A stretch of DNA of 64,000 nt from Alloalcanivorax xiamenensis (GCF_009846745.1 NZ_AQPF01000004.1:169941-233940), one strand, 5' to 3'. Numbered from the stretch's first letter, positions 1-8,387 are shown. Made by a program: numbers and translations. The notes: generated by a model from the letters alone, not told the origin.

Positions 1-1
1 C

Positions 2-586
2 ACCGGTGCTTCCGGAGCCCCATACGGGCTGCGCTTGCTGCAATGTCTGCTGGAAGCGGACTGCGAGGTATACGTCTTGCTGTCGAAGGCGGCGCGGGTG
101 GTGATTGGTACCGAGACCGATCTCAAGCTGCCCGCGGGTACCGGCGCCGCCGAGACCGCGTTGCGGGACTGGAGCGGTACCGACAAGGGCCGTCTGGTGG
201 TCTGTGGCCTGGAGCAGTGGACCGCGCCGGTGGCCTCCGGCAGTGGCGCGCCGGCGGCCATGGTGGTGTGTCCCTGTTCCACCGGCACGCTGTCGGCCAT
301 TGCCAATGGCGCCAGCGATAATTTGATCGAACGGGCCGCTGACGTGGCCATCAAGGAACGCCGCCACCTGATCCTGGTGCCCCGGGAAGCGCCATTATCC
401 GCTTTGCATTTGGAAAACATGCTGAAGCTGGCGCGGCTGGGGGTGACCATCCTGCCGGCGGCGCCGGGCTTCTACCATCGCCCGCAACGGGTGGAGGATC
501 TGGTGGATTTCGTGGTGGCGCGCCTGCTGGATCACTTGGGGGTGTCGCAGACACTGGTGGCGCGCTGGGGGGAGAAAGGGGAATAG
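2..586 (+). CDS. ubiX: Flavin prenyltransferase UbiX (5' truncated by window edge)
   Basis: UbiX joins a dimethylallyl group to FMN, making the prenylated flavin cofactor used by the UbiD decarboxylase in ubiquinone synthesis. The reading frame is open from base 2 and begins TGASGAPYGLRLLQ, the family's N-terminal FMN-binding motif, so only a few codons and the start lie outside the window. The CSTGTLSAIANGASDNLIERAADVAIKE region (near residue 90) and the VPREAPLSALHLENMLKLA region are typical of the family. An internal TTG at 35 is not a plausible start because it would lose the flavin-binding loop. The gene is followed by a palindromic repeat (631-682) and the convergent tonB. Confidence 0.95.
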   Translation, partial: TGASGAPYGLRLLQCLLEADCEVYVLLSKAARVVIGTETDLKLPAGTGAAETALRDWSGTDKGRLVVCGLEQWTAPVASGSGAPAAMVVCPCSTGTLSAIANGASDNLIERAADVAIKERRHLILVPREAPLSALHLENMLKLARLGVTILPAAPGFYHRPQRVEDLVDFVVARLLDHLGVSQTLVARWGEKGE

Positions 587-623
587 GGCGGTGGAGCCTT
601 GGGGACCTGAAGTCGCGCAGTAT

Positions 624-693
624 TGGCTGTCAAGCCAGCTTCCCACAGCGGCTTCGTGGCCCCTCCGTGGGAAGCTGGCTTGCCAGCGAATCG
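624..693. repeat. Palindromic repeat family 1, copy A
   Basis: A perfect 16-bp inverted repeat (631-646 and 667-682, arms CAAGCCAGCTTCCCAC and its complement) with a 20-nt loop lies between the convergent ubiX and tonB genes. The same core recurs at 7133-7203 and 26029-26119, so this is a dispersed REP/BIME-like element. It could also act as a transcription barrier between the two genes. Confidence 0.85.
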
Positions 694-748
694 AGCGTGC
701 ATGCACACGGCCCGTTCCACAATGTTGGACAGCAGTGGTCCCCCGCCC

Positions 749-1555
749 TTACAGCGTATAGTTGATCGGAATCCGCACCGCCACCGGATCACTGCCCAAC
801 TGTGCCGGAGGCGGCGGGAAGCGTAGCCGGCGCACCAGTTCCAGAGACTGCTGATCGAGAATCCGGCTGTTGGAACTGCCAACCAGCTCCACATTTTCCG
901 CGCGGCCCTGAGCGTTGACCCGGAAGCTGACCTCCACCTCACCCTGCTGTCGGCGCATGCGTGCCCGGGCCGGGTAAACCTTGTTGTACTCGATGGTATC
1001 GCGCACCTTGCCGAGATAACGGTTCAGCGCGTTGTCATTGTCGCCGCTGCTGTGTACGCCCTTGCCGATTTCCCCGGCGATGCCTTTCTGGCCCTTGGGT
1101 TGGGGCGCGCCGCCCGCCACCTGTTCGGTGGGCTCAGCGTCCGGTTCCGCTTCGGAGGAACCGGCGGGTTCGGCCCGTGGTTCAGTGGCGGGTTCCGGCT
1201 CGGGTTTTGGCTCCGGTTTGGGGGCGGGCTTCGGCTCGGGTTCGGGCTTGGGCTCCGGCTTGGGTTCGGGTTTAGGCTCCGGCTTGGGCTTTGGTTTAGG
1301 CTTTGGTTTGGGTTCGGGTTTGGGCTCAGGTTTTGGTTCGGGCTTCGGCTGCGGTTTGGGGGCCGCCTGAGCCACCTGCGGTGCCGGTGCCGGCGGCGCC
1401 GGGTTGGGCGCCAGCGACAATGTCATGGCCTGCTGGCCGCCCTGAATGCCCACGCGACCGCCGGCCAGGGTAAGTGAATTCACCGTCACCAGCAGGCTGC
1501 CGTGAACCAGGATCGCGAGGGCCCAACTAATGATCAGTCGTATACTTCGCCTCAC
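749..1555 (-). CDS. tonB: Energy transducer TonB
   Basis: TonB spans the periplasm and passes proton-motive-force energy from ExbB/ExbD to outer-membrane receptors. The 268-residue product has an N-terminal signal anchor (about residues 7-28), a long Lys-Pro-Glu-Pro tract (about 70-122) that forms the extended periplasmic spacer, and a C-terminal TonB domain with the GEVEVSFRVNAQGRAENVEL and LRFPPPP signatures. Its ATG overlaps the stop of the upstream exbD by 4 bp (1552-1555), so it is translationally coupled as last gene of exbB-exbD-exbD-tonB. The repeat tract is visible in DNA as a low-complexity purine/pyrimidine-biased stretch from about 1180 to 1365, a plausible site of length variation. 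Confidence 0.95.
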   Translation of the reverse strand: MRRSIRLIISWALAILVHGSLLVTVNSLTLAGGRVGIQGGQQAMTLSLAPNPAPPAPAPQVAQAAPKPQPKPEPKPEPKPEPKPKPKPKPKPEPKPEPKPEPKPEPEPKPAPKPEPKPEPEPATEPRAEPAGSSEAEPDAEPTEQVAGGAPQPKGQKGIAGEIGKGVHSSGDNDNALNRYLGKVRDTIEYNKVYPARARMRRQQGEVEVSFRVNAQGRAENVELVGSSNSRILDQQSLELVRRLRFPPPPAQLGSDPVAVRIPINYTL

Positions 1556-2052
1556 GGAGTGTTCTCGCTCTGGGTTACCAAACGAACTTCTTCCACACCC
1601 AGGTCCCGCAGTTTGCCCAGGTTTTCACGCAATACGCTGAGTGGCACACCGGCATCGGCGAGCAGCCGCACCAGCGGTAACGTGGTCCCTTGTCCATCCT
1701 CATCGGCGGCGGATGCCGCCGGGCTTTCTTCGGAGTCGCTTTGGGCCGCTTTATCGGCCGCTTCCTTTTCCCGTTTTGCCTGGTGTTCCGCGATCAGCGT
1801 GGCGAGACTCGTCTCGGCCACCGGCTCACCGTCATGGAACAACACGCCCTGTTTGTCCAGGATCAACATCAACTGGCCGGGGTCTTCCTCGGTGGCGGCC
1901 TCGGCGCTGTTCGGCGCGGTCACATCCACGGTGGGACGCGGTGCCAGCTGGCCAGCCACCATGAAGAAGATCAGCAGCAGAAACACCACGTTGATCAGCG
2001 GCAGGACCGGTTCCAGCGGCGGCCGGCGCGGGCTGTTGTCTTCCAGGTTCAT
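1552..2052 (-). CDS. exbD: ExbD/TolR family biopolymer transport protein (second copy)
   Basis: ExbD is a single-pass inner-membrane protein whose membrane Asp (here apparently replaced) and periplasmic domain couple ion flow to TonB. This 166-residue copy keeps the family N-terminus (PLEPVLPLINVVFLLLIFFMVAG), but the conserved Asp of the usual PLIDVVF motif is Asn in PLINVVF. It also carries a long Glu/Ala/Ser-rich insertion (about residues 90-125). It overlaps the stop codons of its neighbours by 4 bp on both sides. The Asn substitution suggests that it is not the proton-carrying subunit and acts as a structural or specificity partner of the first ExbD; that is inference. Confidence 0.88.
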   Translation of the reverse strand: MNLEDNSPRRPPLEPVLPLINVVFLLLIFFMVAGQLAPRPTVDVTAPNSAEAATEEDPGQLMLILDKQGVLFHDGEPVAETSLATLIAEHQAKREKEAADKAAQSDSEESPAASAADEDGQGTTLPLVRLLADAGVPLSVLRENLGKLRDLGVEEVRLVTQSENTP

Positions 2053-2432
2053 GGCAGCAGCTCCAGCTGCACTTCCTTGAGGCCGGCGGCCCGGGCCACG
2101 TCAACGGCGGCAAGGGCGGCCTGCAAAGGCGCATCCGGGTCGCCGGTGATCAGGACGGCTTCATCATGACCGGCCAGGCGTTCCTTCAGTTGTTCGAGGG
2201 ACAAGGCCTCGCCGTTCCAGTCCACTTTGCCTTCCGCGTTGACGTGCAACTCCAGCCAGGTTTTGTCGTCCTGCCGTTCCACGGCTTCGCTGGGCACCAC
2301 GCTCACCGGCAAGTCCTTCCAGGCCCCGAAGCGGGTGGCCAGCATGAAGAACACCAGCAGAATAAAAACCACATCGATGAGTGGTGTGAGACTGATAGCC
2401 GGCGAACGGTGACGTTCGGGCTCAAGATACAT
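2049..2432 (-). CDS. exbD: ExbD/TolR family biopolymer transport protein (first copy)
   Basis: This is a canonical 127-residue ExbD: a short cytoplasmic head, one membrane helix with the conserved Asp in SLTPLIDVVFILLVFFMLATRF, and a periplasmic domain. ATG at 2432 is chosen because it overlaps the 3' end of exbB by 11 bp. A start 60 nt further upstream would add a low-complexity extension lying wholly inside exbB. The gene forms the proton channel with ExbB and is coupled to the second exbD by an ATGA overlap. Confidence 0.93.
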   Translation of the reverse strand: MYLEPERHRSPAISLTPLIDVVFILLVFFMLATRFGAWKDLPVSVVPSEAVERQDDKTWLELHVNAEGKVDWNGEALSLEQLKERLAGHDEAVLITGDPDAPLQAALAAVDVARAAGLKEVQLELLP

Positions 2433-3108
2433 GGGCGATGCGGGCCTCGCTGCTGGGAACGCTGTCCTGGGTCGGCGCGCTGTCCTGGTCAAGGCGGCGG
2501 CGCTGCACTTTCAACTGGGACAGCCGGTCCTGCAGTTTTTCCCGGCACACCTCAATGTTGCGGTCCGCCCAGTGGAAGGCGGCCAGAGCCGGGATCGCCA
2601 CGGTCAGACCGGCGGCGGTGGTCAGCAGCGCTTCCCAGATACCGCCGGAGAGAATCGCAGGATCCACCTGGGAGCCGGCCTGTTCCAGAGCCTGGAAGGC
2701 GCTGATCATGCCGAAGACGGTACCGAGCAGCCCCAGCAGCGGCGCCAAGGCGCTGATTACTTCGAGAATCCGCAGTCCGCCGCGCAGTTCGTCAAGGGAC
2801 TCACGGGCACGACGCAGGCTGTCTTCTTCCCAGCTCTGCTCGTCCATATCACGCTGATTCCAGGAGGTCAGCACCACCTGATCGATGGGCGTGCGGCCCG
2901 GCTTTTGCTGGGCCGGAACCTCTCCGCGCTCCAGGCTCGCCAGCAGCGCGTCCGCCTGACGGCTTGCCTTGGGGCGCACACGAGCGAACTGCAGTATCTT
3001 GGAAATCAGCGTCGCCAGGCCGATCACGGACATCAGACCAAGCACCCACATGGTGATACCACCGGAAACGAACCACTCGGGGAGGTGAAACTGCAGAGAA
3101 GAAGTCAT
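2422..3108 (-). CDS. exbB: ExbB/MotA/TolQ family proton channel protein
   Basis: ExbB is the three-helix inner-membrane channel subunit of the TonB energising complex. The 228-residue product has helix 1 (about residues 14-32), a cytoplasmic loop, and the conserved pair of C-terminal helices (LEVISALAPLLGLLGTVFGMISAFQ and GIWEALLTTAAGLTVAIPALAAFHW). ATG at 3108 has a GGAG Shine-Dalgarno about 10 nt upstream; an in-frame start at 3177 has none and adds a basic non-conserved tail. It is the first gene of the operon, with its likely control region at 3109-3348. Confidence 0.95.
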   Translation of the reverse strand: MTSSLQFHLPEWFVSGGITMWVLGLMSVIGLATLISKILQFARVRPKASRQADALLASLERGEVPAQQKPGRTPIDQVVLTSWNQRDMDEQSWEEDSLRRARESLDELRGGLRILEVISALAPLLGLLGTVFGMISAFQALEQAGSQVDPAILSGGIWEALLTTAAGLTVAIPALAAFHWADRNIEVCREKLQDRLSQLKVQRRRLDQDSAPTQDSVPSSEARIAHVS

Positions 3109-3247
3109 CGCCGAACTCCATCGTGGAAAAGGCGGATATCGCCGTCGGCCGGGGCGTACTAAAGCGGATGACGGCACCTGGGGCGCCGCGACGGGACGAT
3201 ATCTCAGTGTGCGGGCGAGTCTAGCATTTCGCGCAGTGAATGCAAGT

Positions 3248-3267
3248 CATTCCTATTTACAGGAATG
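3248..3267. promoter_or_regulatory. Inverted repeat upstream of exbB (putative operator)
   Basis: CATTCCT and AGGAATG form a perfect 7-bp inverted repeat with a 6-nt spacer about 140 bp upstream of the exbB start. The overlapping stretch 3241-3255 matches 9 of 15 positions of the Fur 15-mer as I remember it, so iron control of the TonB operon is possible but weakly supported. Confidence 0.35.
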
Positions 3268-3319
3268 TGACGATGAATAGGCTGATTCAATGAGCGCGAC
3301 GGATGCGGGAGGAGGCGGG

Positions 3320-3338
3320 AGGCGCCCGTTGGGCGCCT
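3320..3338 (-). terminator. Hairpin downstream of the NlpE-like gene
   Basis: AGGCGCCC, GTT and GGGCGCCT make a perfect 8-bp stem with a 3-nt loop, 11 bp beyond the stop codon of the NlpE-like gene. No T-tract follows on the minus strand, so intrinsic termination is unproven. Confidence 0.4.
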
Positions 3339-3348
3339 GTGCCTGAAG

Positions 3349-3780
3349 TTACCGTTTGATCAGGGTGTAGTTGAGTTCGGATTCGATGCGATCGCCGTTG
3401 ATGTCCAGCATCTCCAGGGCGTTCAGCGCGGTTTCCAGATAGCGCAGCTGGCTTTCGACGTCCTCGGACTCGGGATTCAGCACCACGGTGCGATAAGCGG
3501 TACCGTCCATCTCCTTATTGCCGTAGGCCCACTGACCACGCTCGACTTCGGTGTGACCAACACGGGAGCTGTCCATGTACTCTTCGCGCAACTCGTATTG
3601 AGTCGGGCGGTCTTTCTCATCGCTGTACAGCGTCAGGGAAGTACGGATCCCGGAGCAGTCCGCGCAGGGCAACATGCCGCTGTACAAGGCCTTGTCCGCC
3701 TGGGGATTGGAGGGAGTGGAAGAACAGCCCGCCAGTGCCAGACCGGAGGCCAGACCGAAGGTAAGCAAAATCTTTTTCAT
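3349..3780 (-). CDS. NlpE N-terminal-like outer-membrane lipoprotein
   Basis: This is a 143-residue lipoprotein with a signal peptide and lipobox (LALAG-C, Cys near residue 18). The YSGMLPCADCSGIRTSLTLY segment matches the CxxC signature of the NlpE N-terminal domain. In E. coli, NlpE senses lipoprotein-trafficking, copper and adhesion stress and feeds the Cpx pathway. ATG at 3780 has GGAG nine bases upstream; a start nine codons earlier lacks a Shine-Dalgarno and would spoil the signal peptide. The protein lacks the second (OB-like) domain of E. coli NlpE, so its role may be narrower. Standing alone, it has no operon partner. Confidence 0.75.
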   Translation of the reverse strand: MKKILLTFGLASGLALAGCSSTPSNPQADKALYSGMLPCADCSGIRTSLTLYSDEKDRPTQYELREEYMDSSRVGHTEVERGQWAYGNKEMDGTAYRTVVLNPESEDVESQLRYLETALNALEMLDINGDRIESELNYTLIKR

Positions 3781-3839
3781 GCTTCTATCTCCATATAGAC
3801 CAAGCAATGTCAGATGCTAATCCATTGGAGTCGGTCGGT

Positions 3840-3853
3840 GTGAACGTGTTCAC
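3840..3853. promoter_or_regulatory. Inverted repeat GTGAAC-N2-GTTCAC upstream of the NlpE-like gene
   Basis: Perfect 6-bp arms with a 2-nt centre lie about 60 bp upstream of the start codon in an AT-richer stretch. The geometry suits a dimeric repressor or activator. The cognate regulator is not identifiable here. Confidence 0.35.
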
Positions 3854-3903
3854 GTTTTTAACAGTCTTTAACCAGGGAGGAAAAGCACGGAGGGCGACGC
3901 CGC

Positions 3904-3993
3904 TTAATCGCGGCGGCGGGCATGAATTCTCTGGGCCACTTCGATGACCGCGATGGCCACCGCCAGGGCAATGAAAAAATACAGCAGAATCAT
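3904..3993 (-). CDS. Putative 29-residue single-pass membrane protein
   Basis: This short frame encodes MILLYFFIALAVAIAVIEV followed by a basic tail AQRIHARRRD, that is, one hydrophobic helix with a positive C-terminus, the usual look of a small membrane protein. The ATG at 3993 is preceded by GGGG about 4 nt upstream. The same frame stays open to another ATG at 4080, giving a 58-residue version. It lies alone between the NlpE-like gene and the GST, both on the same strand. I do not recognise a family, and with a frame this short chance cannot be excluded. Confidence 0.35.
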   Translation of the reverse strand: MILLYFFIALAVAIAVIEVAQRIHARRRD

Positions 3994-4151
3994 GGATCCC
4001 CACTTGATGGCTATGGCCGGAGCACCCCCGGCCAGGATCCGGCCTGAGTAGGATATTGGGGTGTGCTCCAGGCTAAGCATAACGTCTTATGTCTGAATGG
4101 CTATAGCAAAGTGTGGGGAATGGGCACTGGAGCACATTCGGTCTGGCGGGA

Positions 4152-4817
4152 TCAGCCCAGCGGTTTCAGGGCCCCGCCGCGTTCCTCCGCCTGTCGGTAG
4201 GCGGGGCGGCTTTCCAGCCGTTCAATGAATGCCCGGATGTTGGGCAGATTTCCGGGGGCCCGGGCCAGCGCCGCTTGCAACGGGAAGCTCATCTGGATGT
4301 CGGCGGCACTGAAGTCGTCACCGGCGAACCAGGTCTGTTGGCCAAGATGGCGCTCGACAAAGCCCAGGTGCTCGCCGAGGCGAGGGTCCAGGAAGCCCTG
4401 GTTCAGCCCTTGACTGATTTTTCTGGCCACCGGGCGGATAAAGAACGGCATCGGTGATTCCGGCACCCGGGAAAACACCAGCTTCATCACCAGCAGCGGC
4501 ATCAGTGACCCCTCGGCGTAGTGCAGCCAGTATTGGTAGGCTTCGCGGCCGGAAGCGCCGGGTTCGGGGCGGAAGCGGCCCTGACCATGGTGGTCCAGCA
4601 GGTATTCAAGAATGGCGCCGGATTCGGCCACCACCCGGTCACCGTCCTGCAGTATCGGCGCTTTGCCCAGGGGATGAATTTCGCGCAGGCTTTCCGGCGC
4701 CAGCATGGTTTTGGGATCGCGCTTGTAATGAACGATTTCGTAGGGGAGTCCGAGTTCTTCCAGAAGCCAGAGAACCCGTAGTGAACGGGAATTTTCCAAA
4801 TGGTGGACAGTGATCAT
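4152..4817 (-). CDS. Glutathione S-transferase family protein
   Basis: This 221-residue cytosolic GST conjugates glutathione to electrophiles. The N-terminal thioredoxin-like domain starts MITVHHLENSRSLRVLWLLEELGLPYE, where Ser/Asn-Ser-Arg around residues 9-12 would hold the catalytic position. It continues with the glutathione-binding PLGKAPILQDGD (cis-Pro) and VVAESGAILEYL (ESxAI). The all-helical C-terminal domain follows from about residue 90. It has no obvious operon partner; the substrate cannot be predicted. Confidence 0.9.
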   Translation of the reverse strand: MITVHHLENSRSLRVLWLLEELGLPYEIVHYKRDPKTMLAPESLREIHPLGKAPILQDGDRVVAESGAILEYLLDHHGQGRFRPEPGASGREAYQYWLHYAEGSLMPLLVMKLVFSRVPESPMPFFIRPVARKISQGLNQGFLDPRLGEHLGFVERHLGQQTWFAGDDFSAADIQMSFPLQAALARAPGNLPNIRAFIERLESRPAYRQAEERGGALKPLG

Positions 4818-4879
4818 TGAAATGCTCCGGACCGTGGCGTGACAACGTCAAAGTCCGGAGCATAGCAGAGATAATCGTG

Positions 4880-6370
4880 TTACCGGCGGTCGCCGTCGGC
4901 GGAAGCCGTGGTGACCCGACTGGCGTCGGTGCCCGGTTCCACCAGGGTGTGTACCGCCTTCAGTACTTCGTCCAGTACCGCCCGGGATTTCCAGGCGCTG
5001 CGATCATTGATCATCGCCGCCACCGCCCAGGTGGTGTTGTTCTGATCGCGGGTGAAGCCGGCGATGGAACGCACGTTGCTCAGTGTGCCGGTCTTGATGT
5101 GTCCTTCGCCCACCAGCGCGGTATTACGCAGCCGGTTACGCATGGTGCCGTCCATCGCCACCAGCGGTAGCGAGGCGATCAACTCGGCGGCGAACGGGCT
5201 GCGCCAGGCCTGTTGCAGCATCAGTGCCTGCTGGTGGGCGGTGATGCGCTCCACGCGGGACAATCCCGAGCCGTTTTCCAGCACTACCTGGCTGACGTCG
5301 ATACCTTTCAGCCGCATCCATTCGAGGATTGCCCGGTCGGCCGCGGCAAGATCGTCCTTGTCGCCGGCCAGCCGGTTTTCCGCGCCGATGGTCAGGAATA
5401 ACTGGCGGGCCATGATGTTGCTGCTCCACTTGTTGATGTCGCGCACCATGGTGACCAGATCCGGCGAGGATGTGGTCACCAGCAGCTTGGCGCCCCGCGC
5501 CAGCCGGCCAGTGCGGTCGCGGCCGGAGATCGAGCCGCCCATTTCCCGCCACAGGCCGCGAATCAGATTGGCGGTGTAGTTCTCTTGGGACATCAGGGAC
5601 AGGTAACGGTCGGCACGACAATTCTCCGGCAAGGCGCCGGTGATGGTGACGGTGATCTTGCGACGGTCGGAAAAGTCCGGCTCGTATTGCAGCGCCTTGG
5701 AATTGTGTACCGGACAACGGCCCCGCTCCGGCGCGGTGACCTGGTTGTCGATCACGATCTTGCTGACGGGCGGTTCAGTGCTGACATGCACCTTGCCGTC
5801 CCGGCTCATCATACGAATGCGGAACACGTTCAGGTTGGTGAGCAGAGAGTTGGGTTCCACCAGATAGGGCGCGTAGGGGTTGTCGCCATCGTCGTTGAAA
5901 TGGGGGACGCCGTTGGGCAGATGAAAGTAGCTGCCGTCGAGTATCAGGTCGCCCCGGATATGCTTGATGCCCATGGCGCGCAGATCGCGCAGCAGCAGCC
6001 ACATGCGCTCCAGAGTCAGTTTGGGGTCGCCGACGCCGACATAGTACAGGTTGCCTTTCAGCGTATCGCCTTTTTGTTCGCCGTCGGTATACAGTCGGGT
6101 GTGCCACTGGAAGTTGGGCCCGAGCAGTTCCAGCGCGGCATAAGTGGTGACCAGCTTCATGGTGGAGCCCGGATTCATCTGCTCGTCGGCGTTGACGAAA
6201 CGGGGTTCGCCGGGACCGTCCAGTGGGATTGCCGCCAGTGACAGGGATTCTTCCGGTAACTTCCGTTCCTGCAGGCTCTCGTAGATGTTGTCGGCCCAGG
6301 ATTCGGCATTTGCCGGGGACATGACGACGAACATCAGACACAGCGACAACCAGAACGGACGGCAAGTCAT
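4880..6370 (-). CDS. dacB: D-alanyl-D-alanine carboxypeptidase/endopeptidase (PBP4, peptidase S13)
   Basis: PBP4 trims the terminal D-Ala of peptidoglycan stem peptides and cleaves cross-links in the periplasm. The 496-residue protein has a signal peptide and the three active-site motifs of serine peptidases: STMK (Ser69), SSN in the SSNIMARQL stretch, and KTG in HIKTGTLSN. ATG at 6370 gives a clean signal peptide and has GAGGGAG about 12 nt upstream; the start at 6400 adds ten residues and lacks a ribosome site. It is a single gene, facing away from the small gene at 6689. Confidence 0.93.
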   Translation of the reverse strand: MTCRPFWLSLCLMFVVMSPANAESWADNIYESLQERKLPEESLSLAAIPLDGPGEPRFVNADEQMNPGSTMKLVTTYAALELLGPNFQWHTRLYTDGEQKGDTLKGNLYYVGVGDPKLTLERMWLLLRDLRAMGIKHIRGDLILDGSYFHLPNGVPHFNDDGDNPYAPYLVEPNSLLTNLNVFRIRMMSRDGKVHVSTEPPVSKIVIDNQVTAPERGRCPVHNSKALQYEPDFSDRRKITVTITGALPENCRADRYLSLMSQENYTANLIRGLWREMGGSISGRDRTGRLARGAKLLVTTSSPDLVTMVRDINKWSSNIMARQLFLTIGAENRLAGDKDDLAAADRAILEWMRLKGIDVSQVVLENGSGLSRVERITAHQQALMLQQAWRSPFAAELIASLPLVAMDGTMRNRLRNTALVGEGHIKTGTLSNVRSIAGFTRDQNNTTWAVAAMINDRSAWKSRAVLDEVLKAVHTLVEPGTDASRVTTASADGDRR

Positions 6371-6688
6371 GATCAATGCGGGCTCCCTCGAGTACGGCAT
6401 ACGGATCCGGCGTCATGGCGGCGGATCGGGGCTTCCTTGGCGCGACGGCAGGGGCGAACGCCGCCACCGCGAAATGTGGATTGGTATAAACTTGGCCTGA
6501 GAATGGCGGATGCGGAGCCAATGCCGGGTAGGTCCGGTAGCAGAGCCGCACACCATTTGAGGCAATATTAGACTAAACGAATTGCCGGTCACGGTCAGTG
6601 GCGAGCCGGGCCGCACTTTGTAAAACCTTGGAACCTGTTTGGGGCCCGGCGCGGTGGCGTAAAGGTCCCGAGCAGTCTCTGGAGTATC
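6371..6688. other. 318-bp divergent intergenic region
   Basis: This region separates the divergent dacB and DUF6164-like genes and must hold their promoters. There is an AT-richer patch around 6555-6585 and a TATAAA at 6485-6490, but I cannot pair either with a convincing -35 box. I see no open frame, RNA gene or repeat here. Confidence 0.4.
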
Positions 6689-7048
6689 ATGACCACTTTG
6701 TTGTTGAATCTGCGCCGGGTACCGGACGACGAAGCGGATGAAGTCCGCGCTTTGCTGGAGCGGCATGACATCCCTTTCTATGAAACCAGGCCCAGTCTTT
6801 GGGGCGTTTCCGCTGGTGGAATCTGGTTGACCCGCCCCGAGGATCGGCAGCGGGCACAGGCGCTGATGGCTGAATACCAGCAGGATCGGGGCCAGCGGCA
6901 GCGGGCCGCCTATGAGGAGGCCCGTCGTCTGGGCACCGCGCCAACCCTGTGGCGCCGATTGCGGGAACAGCCGGTACGGGCACTGGCCATGCTGCTGGCG
7001 GTGATCGCGTTGTTGCTGATCACGCTGCTGCCGTTTTTGACCTTTTAG
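6689..7048 (+). CDS. Small C-terminally anchored membrane protein, DUF6164-like
   Basis: This is a 119-residue protein. Residues 1-75 form a soluble domain (LLLNLRRVPDDEADEVRALLERHDIPFYET, then a WGVSAGGIWL strand) that looks like a small ferredoxin-fold signal-transducing unit. One membrane helix (about 96-118) ends the protein. The pattern agrees with the DUF6164 family as I remember it; the function is unknown. ATG at 6689 is preceded by GGAG at a good spacing. Followed by palindromic repeat copy B. Confidence 0.7.
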   Translation: MTTLLLNLRRVPDDEADEVRALLERHDIPFYETRPSLWGVSAGGIWLTRPEDRQRAQALMAEYQQDRGQRQRAAYEEARRLGTAPTLWRRLREQPVRALAMLLAVIALLLITLLPFLTF

Positions 7049-7132
7049 GCAGTACCGTTATTGTGGCTCCTGAACCATTGGGGCCCCACGGTTGTGAAAC
7101 AGTCTGCTTATACGCAGCACGCTGGCGGGCGG

Positions 7133-7203
7133 ATTCGCTGCCAAGGCAGCTTCCCACAGCGACTCCGTGATTCATGCTGTGGGAAGCTGCCTTGGCAGCG
7201 AAT
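7133..7203. repeat. Palindromic repeat family 1, copy B
   Basis: A perfect 28-bp inverted repeat (7133-7160 and 7176-7203) surrounds a 15-nt loop in the gap between the small membrane protein gene and lipA. The core GCTTCCCACAGC matches copies A and C. The rest of the 249-bp gap (7049-7297) shows no other feature. Confidence 0.9.
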
Positions 7204-7297
7204 ACCAACAAAAGACCGATTTGAGTTGACGTCAAGACCGGTTGTGTAGCTGCAATGTCTTTGGTGACGAGGTTTTAATGTTAGCGTCTGGCTATCC

Positions 7298-8299
7298 CTA
7301 GCCGTGGGCCAGATCGTCGGGATCACCGACGTTGACGCCCTTGTGCTGGAGGTCGGCGTGGTAGGAACTGCGCACCATCGGGCCGGAGGCGATGGAGGTG
7401 AAGCCCATCTTGCGGCCTTCCTCGGCGAACATCTTGAAATCGTCCGGGTGCACGTAGCGCTCCACCGGAGCATGGAAGCGACTCGGCTGCAGGTACTGGC
7501 CAATGGTGATCATGTCGACGTCGTGGTCGCGCAGATCACGCAGGGTTTCCAGTACCTGATCGTTGGTTTCACCCAGGCCGACCATGATGCCGGATTTGGT
7601 GGGCACATCCGGGCGTCGGGCGCCAAATTCCCGCAGCAGCTTCAGTGAATGCTCGTAACGGGCCCCGGGGCGGGCTTTCTTGTACAGGTGCGGCACGGTT
7701 TCGATGTTGTGGTTGAACACATCCGGTGGCGTCGCATCAAGGATATCGAGCGCATCCTCCAGGCACGGGCGGAAATCCGGCGTCAGAATCTCGATCTTGG
7801 TGTCCGGGCTGGTGGCGCGGATCTCGCGGATACAGTCGGCGAAGTGGCCAGCGCCGCCGTCCGCCAGATCATCGCGGTCCACCGAGGTGATAACCACGTA
7901 CTTCAGAGCCAGATCAGCCACTGACTCGGCCAGGTGGAGAGGTTCTTCCGGGTCCAGCGCGTTGGGACGGCCGAAGCCCACGTCACAGAACGAACAGCGG
8001 CGGGTGCAGATATCGCCCATGATCATGAAAGTGGCGGTGCCGCCGCCAAAACATTCCGGCAGGTTGGGACAAGAGGCCTCTTCACACACGGTGTGCAGTT
8101 TCTGCCGGCGCAGCATGCTCTTGATACGCTGGATCTCGCCGTTGGCGGGCACTCGCACCCGGATCCAGTCCGGCTTGCGCTCGCGTGCCGGCGCTTCCTC
8201 GTTAACCATGGGAATGGTGCGGACCTTGTCGGCGCCACGCAGCTTGTCGCCGATACGGACTTTCTGTTTTGCCGGACGTTTCGCCTGTGCTTCGCTCAT
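7298..8299 (-). CDS. lipA: Lipoyl synthase
   Basis: LipA is a radical-SAM enzyme that inserts two sulfur atoms into protein-bound octanoyl groups to make lipoyl. The 333-residue sequence has the auxiliary-cluster motif C-x4-C-x5-C in CEEASCPNLPEC and the radical-SAM CTRRCSFC, then ITSVDRDDLADGGAGHF. It ends with the conserved SSYHA segment near the C-terminus. ATG at 8299 is preferred (GAGAGA upstream); the frame extends further upstream into lipB but that part is not conserved. Directly follows lipB, which supplies its substrate. Confidence 0.97.
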   Translation of the reverse strand: MSEAQAKRPAKQKVRIGDKLRGADKVRTIPMVNEEAPARERKPDWIRVRVPANGEIQRIKSMLRRQKLHTVCEEASCPNLPECFGGGTATFMIMGDICTRRCSFCDVGFGRPNALDPEEPLHLAESVADLALKYVVITSVDRDDLADGGAGHFADCIREIRATSPDTKIEILTPDFRPCLEDALDILDATPPDVFNHNIETVPHLYKKARPGARYEHSLKLLREFGARRPDVPTKSGIMVGLGETNDQVLETLRDLRDHDVDMITIGQYLQPSRFHAPVERYVHPDDFKMFAEEGRKMGFTSIASGPMVRSSYHADLQHKGVNVGDPDDLAHG

Positions 8300-8387
8300 C
8301 TGTTCTCTCGCCTTGGCGTGTAGGCGCCTTTTGGGCGCTTGCTCAATGTCATCAGGGCCGGGTAGGCCTGCGTTACCGCTGAAGCCG

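Noticed and set aside
3241..3255. A Fur box upstream of exbB
   Set aside because: Only 9 of 15 positions agree with the consensus as I remember it; kept only as a low-confidence inverted repeat, not as a Fur site.
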